This document shows positions 56,214 through 64,000 of a stretch of DNA of 64,000 nucleotides, piece by piece. Numbering within the stretch: position 1 is the first letter of the stretch; each line of letters begins with the position of its first letter. The position numbers and the translations under genes are program-made. The DNA comes from Ditylenchus dipsaci (taxonomy: Eukaryota > Nematoda > Chromadorea > Rhabditida > Anguinidae): assembly GCA_004194705.1 (NCBI GenBank), contig SADC01000095.1:62001-126000 (forward strand). Reading direction: 5' to 3'. Under the pieces are notes generated by a model, which saw only the letters and a program-made list of their open reading frames with translations, was not told where the DNA came from and made no database searches.

Positions 56214-59200
56214 ATGACTGAATTTGACAATAATGACCCTGTTGCCCAGTGTCGTCGACTGTTTTTCACTAGCAAGATTATGGAATCTCTGCAATCAAGT
56301 CCCGAGTCCTTGCCAGACCAGAAACTAGAAAAGTTATGGAACACTGCCAAGACCATTGAAGAGGGCATTTATGAGACAGCTGAAGGCAATCGCCAAAAGT
56401 ACTGCCACATGGTCAAGGTTGTGGTGCCTTTGCTCAGTCTGGAGTACCATTATATTCCTATTCATGCTGCTTCATCTTCTAAACCTCCCTACCGGAGAAA
56501 AGCAAAACCGTTAAGCGTATGAGTTCTGAAGCACAGAAAACGGCGTTTGAGTCAAAAGGTTAGCTATATTTCAAATCTTTTTGTAAGGCATGCTCTAATA
56601 AAATTTTAATATAATTTTTGAATTAAATAAAAAAAAACTTTACAATATATTTTGTCTATTAGAGGCTTTGGAGAAAAAGCTACAACTATTTAATGTAAAA
56701 CTAAAATTTGGCTGCTATTTTCTAAAAGATAGTCTAGTTGCTAATATTTAGAAGACAACGCCCCGTCTAAAAGTTTCTTCCTGCCAAAAAGTGTTCTATT
56801 AAAGACCAGTGACTTGGTGGTAAATGCCACCAAAAATCATCTCAGTCACTCTTCTCAATCTATCACGATTCAAGGTTTGCAAAACTTTTAACACCCGAGG
56901 ACGATTTGGGACAGAAGTTTGGGACAGAAGTAACAACTTTGCAAAACAGATTTTCTGTGTCTCGAGACCGAAACTTGACAAAACACCTTTTTGGAATTTC
57001 AGCGACAAAAAAATGGGTGCCGACTTTAAAACGGCTAGTTGACACATTTTTTTACATTATTTTTCTAAAGTTAAGTACTCATTCGAATCGCTATTTTTGT
57101 ACTTTCAAATAAGTTCTTAGCTCAAAAATTAACTTTTGCAAAAAATTGAAAAATAATGGAAAAGATATTTTTTTTTCGAAAATTTGCTAAATTCATTAAA
57201 AGTAGATTTTCTCCGTGATAAAAAAAAATCGTTAAAACAAGAGCTGTGCTGATATAAGCAATATAATGTAAGCGAGGGCAAAATAGGCTAAGAAACCTAA
57301 CGGGAGGGGGGGGCTATAGCCCGGCTAGCCAAGTTAAATCGACATCTGACTGTACTTAGTGTTGTACTTTAGTATTCTGAAGTGCCATCGAGTGTTATGA
57401 CTTTTAGTATTATGACAATGCAACTCATCTTGTATTTTAAAAACGCGCAAAAAGCTTGAAGTATTAAAAGTGGCTTGGATTTTAGAAGACATTGCTCTGT
57501 CAGATGGCTCCTCGCCACCCAAACGAGTATGTTCAGCAGCAGGGAGTGATGGTGCTGTTAACAACAAAAATGATGACATCTCTAGCAACACCTCTTATTC
57601 TATTCCACCATCACCAGGTGGAGGGTCCTCTTCTTCCCCTGACTTTGATGTGATCAGCCAGGCTAGCCGTACTCCATTGCCTACAGAGGATGAGCCAGAT
57701 AACTTTGATTGGGTATCTGTTCTGAATGAAAACAAGTCAACAAGTGGCCCTAAAAGCATTGAAGACATTTGGGAAGAGGTCCGAGGCACTACTCCTCAGA
57801 TCAGTGCCCCTGCCAGTGTGGCTAGTCGGGCTTCTAGTGTGGCTTCTCTTGGCTTTGGAGAGTTGAAAATTAAAGAAAAGTGCTGCCCAATCCGGACAGA
57901 CCGTCCTAAAAGCTCTGCCAAAACCCCATTAATAGAATTTGTGCTTCCAGTGGCTAAGACTGATCTGGCCGGCAACACCAAGATCTTTGATGAAATGTGC
58001 ACTTCTTTCCAGAAGCACACCAAAGACGAGCTGTTCAAACGATTAAGTCCAGTTTGGGTAAGATTTTTGATAGATTTATGAACATTTTTGTTTGTAGTAA
58101 AAATTGGCAGCAGATTTTGCAAAATCTAGAGTTGACATACAGCGTATAGTTTGAATCGGTAACAAAAAAGCTGCCATATTATAGACGACGAGAATTCCGC
58201 GAGAGACAATTCCACAAAATTCCGGGGAGAATATATCCGTTGCGGTATTTTCGACCTCCTTGCTAAGCAAAAACGACATTTTGAGAACAAATTCGCATTG
58301 AACACGGTCGATTTGCATGCGTTTTTGTTAAATTTGAAATATTATTTTTTTTGCAGTTTTTTGTCTTAAACGGAATTTTAAATTTGACGGTAAGTTTAAA
58401 TTTTAGTAATATTCCTTTTTTAACTGACTACACCAGTCCGGTGTTAGATGTCAAAAAACAAAATTCCTTGGAATCGTCTCTCGCCAAATTCGTAGTATTA
58501 TATGGTTGTATAGCTGCTTTCCCAAAAAATTTAGCTTTTGTAGTTTTTATAAATTTATCGAGCTTTTCAACCACATATCAAAAAGTGAGAAATAAATCTT
58601 TTTTAAAAAGCTGCACGTGTTGCTTTTTATTACCAACTCCAACTTTTAGTGACATTAATTTAAGCCTTTCTGCATTCAATACTAAAGAGTTATTAATACT
58701 GTCCTTAGCAGTCGGTTAATTTAAAATTTTAGGAAAGCTTGCAAAACTTTCGCACTAAGCAGCCTTTCCTGAGTTCCAATGCGGACAAAGAAAAGACCCA
58801 AATGCGTGTTATCCTTAACAACATTTTTGACGACGTTTATAAAGATCCTTGGCAATTTTGCGAGGATGCTTGGAAATTCTTTGATGGCATGAAGTCCTAT
58901 CATGTTAAATTCGGAGAGGGATCTACTGCTTATGAATGGTGCAAAGAGGTAATAATTTAGTGCAAATAGAGCTCTTTTAAGGTCTTTGAAGTTTCATGAC
59001 ACAGCCCGTTTTAGACATTTATTAGTATGTCAAGTATTTTTGCCTATTTTTATGTACGTCATTAGATAAAACGATCTTTTTAGGATCGGATAAAGAGAAA
59101 AAATTAAAAAGGAGAGAAAAAACGAGTTTTGATTTTTAGACTTCATATTTCCATTATAGGAGAGCACAGAGTGTCCAAAAAATTTATTACGATGTTAAAT

Positions 59201-62200
59201 ACCCACAATTTTTCCCTGGATTAAATTTTAAAATTCTGTAAATGTAGTAAGATATTTTTTCGACTAAATTTGACCATCTTCGACTTTGCTGTCTGTGAAT
59301 TGAAAAGTTGGTAAATGGCTGTTTTGAATAATAGTCTCGTCCTTATTCTGTGATCCATATTCTATACATTAGAGAGGATGCAGGGTGACAAAAATTGAGT
59401 TTGATTTACCCGAAAATTGTACTTGTTTGGGTCGGATAGCTTTTAAAAAATTTTAAAATTTAATTCAGAAAATAATTCAAGGCGTTTGTAATCGTCAGAA
59501 GGGACATTAGGACATCCTGTAGCTTGAAATTTCGAAGCTGTATTTGCTACATTACCATTTAGATGGCCGAACTGTTCACTGCTGAAATGGAGCCGGTTAT
59601 GCAAGACTTGGGCTACTGTTGTGCTCAAAAACGCACTAGAATCTTGAAATGTCGTGCTGAACCAGATTGCGAAATTTCTCTGGAAGAGGTGTATTGCAGT
59701 TTGGTATTTGAAAACGACACTGAAGATGCTATTCAAAGCTACACTTACTGCAAAAAGCACTTTGAAAAGCTGACTCCTCAGGTTTTTAACTCATTTATAC
59801 GTTTGTTCAAAAACTTAACAGTGAAAACACATTTGAAAAAGCTTTTTACAGGAAATCGAAGAGCTAGAGCGCGAACACGCAGAGCAGCTAAAAGACGACG
59901 CAATACCCAAAGGCGTTCATTTTAGTCAACTGTGAGTGAAATTTAAAAAATAAGAACTTCGGACAAAAAAAAATATAACGACTTATGAAGAGATCAGCAA
60001 GATCAGCTTATTGCTAGGACGGACTAAACATCCTATAGGTGCATGCAGTGCCGAGGCCAGGGGAGTTGCACGTTTCTCTCTCCCCCCCCCCGTCAGATTT
60101 TTTTTCAAAACGGTGAAGGTAAAATGGCCAAAAATGGTCTGGTGTCCCCCCCCCCCACGTCAGAAATTTCTGGCTCTGGATGCATGTTCAAGTTCACCCT
60201 AAAATACGCTGGCCAACCATTGCTCAAGATTATGTAAACACAAAAACAGTGAAAACACATTTGAAAAAGCTTCTTCTGACAATTTCAGACCAGTAGAAGT
60301 GCAATATGCAAAATCTCGTTTCCAACTTGTGCGCAACAGCGAAGAGAATCAATTTGTGCCTATGAAAAGTTGCAAAGTGTGCAGTCGTCGTTGGCATGAG
60401 ACTTGTGCCACTAATGCTTCCAGACAAGTGTTCATTTGCAACAATTGCTGGAACACTACTAAACAGGTGTTCAATGGCTGGACCTATGTAACTCGACTTC
60501 TGTTGACTGGGGACTTCACTAGACGCCACAAAACAGACCCACCACTTAACTGCATTTCCTTGCTCAGCAGTTTGGTCAAGGACTCGCTTTCCATTCAGAT
60601 ATTCGAGGAGATTGTCCAGGAAATGCAATGCTTCCCAGCAAATCTCTACGCTTTGTTTGAGAGTGGTCGACGACTGGTTAGTTAAACTTAAAGGCGGAGT
60701 GTATTTTCTTTCCGTATCTGGTCCCGCATGGAAATCGTTTTAATTCAAATTAAACCACATTTATAGGTTGCAGGTTCGAGTCGGTCCTAATGGAGTTTAC
60801 GTGTCCAAAATATGCCTTGGTCCCACCTGCTGTTTTTTTTTGTAAAAACAGCTTGGTCCCCCTGTTGTTTTTAAGGTGATAATATTAAAGGTGATCATGT
60901 TAACCATAATCAACCTGATCACCATAGTCACAGTGTTACAGTAACCTTAATGAACAGGGAGGACCAAGCTGTTTTTCACAAAAAAAACAACAGGGGGACC
61001 AAGGCAAATTTTGGACACGTAAACTCCACTAGCGCCATATACTCTAGCTGTTTAATTATTTTTCTAATAGTGATAGCATGCGGGACCAGATACGGAAAGG
61101 AAATACACTCCCCCTTTAACTATTTTTTATACTAACGGGTGTTCAATAAGTCAATAAGTAATACGGGTGTTCAAGTCCTTGGACAAACTTCAAGGCCTCT
61201 ATTAGTCATTTAACTTGTGTTATTAAGAAACCATTTTGTTGCGCTTTTTCACCTTTCTTAAATGACATATTACATTAGTCTAAAAAACAGACAAACCACA
61301 ACAATAAACAAAGCGACAGAAAAATAATGTTGAGAAAAGAATGGTCGAAACTGAAAAATGCCGTCTTTTGACTGAAAAGTGCAGTCTTTTAGCTGTTTTA
61401 GCATTAGCAAAGATTCGCAGGGCTACCTCATGGTGTTATCACTTTGTAAAAATAGTTTAGATATTTATTTCTTTGACTAAAAGACTTTCAGTCAAAAGAC
61501 GGCATTTTTCAGTTTCGACCGAAAACAATTCTTACATGTTGATGAGCGTTTTCATCACTTCAACCTGTCAAAAGTCTAATTCAGATATGAACGTTTTAAC
61601 AACATCTTAGCATTTTATTGTAGCGCAACTGAAGAGCTACAAAAGCCAAAACCCTATCGAATGACTTTTAATAATGGACGTCTGGAAAAAATCAATTTAG
61701 AAAAGAAAACTTGCATTTTAGTCATTTTTTCAAGAAATTAATTTTTTTCCAAAAAGCCATATTTCAACACTCAAATTTTTTCAAGTCATTGTGTAAAATG
61801 GGTTTTGTAGATCTTCAGTTGCGCTACAATAAAATGCTAAGATGTTGTTAAAAGTTTCATATCTGAATTAGACTTTTGACCGGTTAAAGTGATGAAAACG
61901 CTCGTCAACATCTAAGAACTCTTTTCCCAAAATTATTTTTTGTCCCTTGGTTTATTGTTGTGGGTTGTCAGCTTTTTCCAAACACATAGGGTGATGTGAT
62001 ATAGCATTCAAAAGAGGAGAACATTGAACGCCTGTTAGGTGGTTTTTTACATCTTACAGGGTTTTTCAATATCGAACCTCGTCATCCCGATTCCGACCAG
62101 TGATGTCAATAATTGTTTTTACGCTTTTTTTTGCATCGGCCTTCATATTATTTTTCAAACTTGCCATAAAAATGTGGTCTATATACAATTTTGTTGAATA

Positions 62201-62977
62201 ATCTTCCTGCTACAAAACGATTAAAACAAATCTGGCATATGAACTTTTTCAAAGATGCATACCGTATTTTCTCTATTAAACGCCCCGGGCGTTTATTGTT
62301 CAACCCAAAAAAAAATCTGAAATTGTTAATCAAAAATGGCCTTAACTCTGAAAACCTAGTCAAAAAGGGGGCGTTTATTAGAGAGGGGCGTTTATTGAAG
62401 AGAGGGCGTTTAATAGAGAAAATACGGTACTCACGCTAATAACAGATGGTGCTCGGGAATTCAAATTTTTTCCTAATCACTGAAGTTGTGTACGGATTTT
62501 TCAACTTGGTTTCTAACAAAACCATGGCTAAAATTAAATTTTAGGCCTTGTTTTGTTAGAAACTAAGTTAAAAAATCCGTACAAAAGTTTAATGATTAGG
62601 AAATTTTGAATCCCTACGTACCACCCTTAGTAGCGTGAGCTTCCCAGTTTAAAAAGATTCAAGAGTGGTTTTATAAACGTCAGGCTTAATTTTCATGCCC
62701 GGTTCCGCAATTCATGCCTGGTTCCCCTTTTTTCGAACTTCTCAACAAAACCTATTCGTAATTTTCCTTTGTTAACTGTGTCCTAATCTGTTTATGAGGT
62801 GCGGTGCAGAAATTTCGACTTCAACCTACCAGCTAAAAATAAATAAACTTTGAAAGATAATTCAAAGATTTGTGCTTTTAGCCTTATTCGCCATTCCCGT
62901 CTGCTGACACTACTAATGACAAAGCCTCAACTAGCAAAGGCAAACATACTTCTACCATACCAGATGTTTCTAAATAA
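56214..62977 (+). CDS. CBP/p300-like coactivator lacking the acetyltransferase domain (seven exons)
   Basis: Nuclear transcriptional co-regulator related to CREB-binding protein/p300. Exons: 56214-56558, 57486-58057, 58733-58948, 59563-59781, 59852-59931, 60289-60676, 62882-62977; 638 aa after one missing base at 56504-56509. KIX domain at residues about 6-75 (KLEKLWNTAKTIEEGIYETA). Then a Ser/Pro-rich linker. The bromodomain remnant follows (VYKDPWQFCEDAWKFF, AYEWCKEV, then EMEPVMQDLGYCC). The RING has LKCRAEPDCEIS and YTYCKKHF; the linker helix is EIEELEREHAEQLKDD; the PHD has CKVCSRRWHETC and VFICNNCWN. In CBP the HAT, ZZ and TAZ2 domains come next. Here only about 100 unrelated residues follow, ending PDVSK and TAA, with AATAAA at 63100. 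The start Met lies 15 nt after a good acceptor, so a 5' UTR intron or more N-terminal exons are both possible. Confidence 0.85.
60684..61125. mobile_element. MITE with GTATCTGGTCCCGCATG termini in the last CBP-like intron
   Basis: The left end AAAGGCGGAGTGTATTTTCT..CCGTATCTGGTCCCGCATGG and the right end CATGCGGGACCAGATACGG..ACACTCCCCCTTT are inverted; the same terminal module occurs at 25491 and 27690. A second palindrome fills the centre (GAGTTTACGTGTCCAAAAT / ATTTTGGACACGTAAACTC). Confidence 0.75.
61278..61985. mobile_element. Fold-back element with a nested hAT-like insertion
   Basis: The arms pair across AACTGAAGAGCTACAAAAGCC / GATCTTCAGTTGCGCTACAA, CATCTTAGCATTTTATTGTA, and outer CACAACAATAAACAAAG / TTGGTTTATTGTTGTG. 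The left arm is split by 61343-61521, which starts GGTCGAAACTGAAAAATGCC, ends GGCATTTTTCAGTTTCGACC and is flanked by AAAAGAAT / AAAACAAT (7 of 8). Confidence 0.7.
62262..62427. mobile_element. CCGTATT-type TA MITE, copy 8
   Basis: Ends CCGTATTTTCTCTATTAAAC and GTTTAATAGAGAAAATACGG with flanking TA. It abuts a TTTCTAACAAAACA MITE. Confidence 0.88.
62432..62635. mobile_element. TTTCTAACAAAACA-core fold-back MITE, copy 6
   Basis: CACGCTAATAACAGATGGTG pairs with CACCCTTAGTAGCGTG; core GGTTTCTAACAAAACCATGG / GGCCTTGTTTTGTTAGAAAC. Confidence 0.75.
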
Positions 62978-63099
62978 ATGTCCCAGATCAAAAAACAATT
63001 GCTTAATTGTAAAACTTTTTTTTATCAGGAATTTGTCAAAATACCTCCACTGCTCGTTGAGCATTCAGTTGTAATCAATTTTGTGTGTATTGTTTATGA

Positions 63100-63105
63100 A
63101 ATAAA
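63100..63105 (+). other. Poly(A) signal of the CBP-like gene
   Basis: AATAAA 122 nt after the TAA stop at 62975; it supports the gene ending without a HAT domain. Confidence 0.6.
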
Positions 63106-63142
63106 GTTTTCAATTTACAGCCCTACTCTGGACTATGACACA

Positions 63143-63345
63143 CCGTATTTCCACTGATAAGATGACCGATAGTCTTGGTTTTCGAAGAGCCCAAAATCAA
63201 AAATTTTTTTTAATTCTTCACTAAATCCGAGAAAGCGGAATCGAGAGAGCTCGTGGGAGTTAAGAAAACGCGATAAACAAACATTTACTCTGGGCTAACA
63301 AATAGGTTCTTAAAATCGAGGGGCGCCTTGTTAGAGGAAATAAGG
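63143..63345. mobile_element. CCGTATT-type TA MITE, copy 9
   Basis: Left CCGTATTTCCACTGATAAG, right TTGTTAGAGGAAATAAGG; interior GAATCGAGAGAGCTCGTGGG conserved in inverted orientation. Confidence 0.75.
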
Positions 63346-63388
63346 TACTTGCCTTGTTTAAACTGTGTTTGTTTTTTAATATAAGATA

Positions 63389-63544
63389 CCGTATTTCTTC
63401 TGATTAGAGCAACGGTGCGTTTATTTTACAACCCCTCAAAATTTTGAAATTGTCAATCAAAAGTAGCCTCAACTCTGAAATCCTAGTAAAAAGTGAGAGG
63501 GGGTGCGTTAAGTAGAGGCGATGCTTTAATTAGAGGAAAAACGG
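63389..63544. mobile_element. CCGTATT-type TA MITE, copy 10
   Basis: Left CCGTATTTCTTCTGATTAGA, right TAATTAGAGGAAAAACGG with flanking TA. Confidence 0.8.
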
Positions 63545-63831
63545 TAATATAATAATAATATGAATTCAGAAAATTTAAAATTTATTGCATATCAAAAACA
63601 ACTAAAATCTTTAATTTCTGATAGATTCCTACAAATTGAAAACTAAAGTCTAAACATCTGATTTTCGAAAGTTCATCTATTACCAGATTGACTTTGAAAA
63701 TGTTGCATACTGGGTTTTAACTAACTTGAAACAAATTATTTTTGACTGTAGTAATGTTTGGAACTTTTATTACGGGGTTTCCTTCTACTCGATAAGGCAT
63801 TTCGTGCTAAATTTCATTTATATAAATATTT

Positions 63832-64000
63832 TTAAAGAATTCGAATTTTCAAAGCCTTTTCAACCTTTCTATCCGCAAGTGAATCCCAGTCAATGCCTTT
63901 CAAAAACGGGTGGTTTCTTATGGGCTTTTCTTTCGATCCAAGACGATTTGCAGGATTATGTTCGAGCAACTGCTCAATAAAAAATTTTGCAGCCAGGGAA
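63832..64000 (-). CDS. AGC-group protein kinase, C-terminal end (partial, runs off the right edge)
   Basis: On the minus strand the frame entering from the window edge reads AKFFIEQLLEHNPANRLGSK, then IRNHPFLKGIDWDSLADRKV and ends at TAA 63834-63832. This is the end of an AGC kinase catalytic domain (subdomain XI, with the RLG..HPF..IDW..L..RKV signature of PKC, S6K, SGK and AKT). Those kinases normally continue with a tail carrying PPF, turn and hydrophobic motifs. Here only KALKIRIL follows, so either the tail is lost or the true exon ends at the weak donor AAG|GTTGAA and continues further left. It is distinct from the PKA-like kinase at 29842. Confidence 0.75.
   Translation of the reverse strand, partial: SLAAKFFIEQLLEHNPANRLGSKEKPIRNHPFLKGIDWDSLADRKVEKALKIRIL

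Noticed and set aside
1..64000. CRISPR arrays, operons, riboswitches, bacterial-type features
   Set aside because: Intron-rich eukaryotic DNA; no regularly spaced repeat-spacer structure or ribosome-binding-site organisation.

Overview
The window is AT-rich eukaryotic nuclear DNA from an invertebrate, most likely a nematode. This is inferred from intron acceptors that are mostly TTTCAG/TTTTAG, from many 45-60 nt introns beside long transposon-filled ones, and from the gene content (alpha-type nicotinic receptor subunit, secreted cystatin, signal-peptide-bearing kinase). A tardigrade or another ecdysozoan cannot be excluded.

Nine genes can be assembled exon by exon. In order they are: an F-box/leucine-rich-repeat protein (7054-13522, +); a STARD10-type START-domain lipid-transfer protein (19246-29064, +) whose second intron holds an antisense gene for an RPA70-like OB-fold protein (20340-21241, -); a divergent PKA-like kinase with a signal peptide (29842-31813, +); a nicotinic-type ligand-gated channel alpha subunit with 14 exons (36631-43447, +); a type-2 cystatin (44275-45644, -); a secreted Gln/Gly/Tyr-rich protein (46261-48249, -); a CBP/p300-like protein that keeps KIX, a bromodomain remnant and RING-PHD but stops before any acetyltransferase domain (56214-62977, +); and the C-terminal end of an AGC kinase running off the right edge (63832-64000, -). 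A further orphan 3' coding exon lies at 24992-25150 (-).

Several genes share one defect. At conserved exons flanked by correct splice sites, a single base is missing from a short homopolymer, and adding one base restores both the frame and the splice phase. This happens about ten times, so it looks like uncorrected long-read consensus error rather than many pseudogenes. It will break automatic gene prediction here.

Most of the remaining DNA is mobile-element debris: long fold-back elements, hAT-like non-autonomous elements with exact or near-exact 8-bp target duplications, about ten copies of a TA-flanked MITE with CCGTATT termini, pogo-like MITEs, and a further fold-back family with a core around TTTCTAACAAAACAAGGCC. 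Many are nested. The clearest case is 423-3769, a 3.3-kb hAT-like palindrome carrying two younger insertions whose empty sites survive in the opposite arm. No CRISPR array, rRNA gene or intact tRNA gene is visible. The most unusual items are the CBP-like gene without a HAT domain, the secreted PKA-like kinase, and the nested RPA-like gene.
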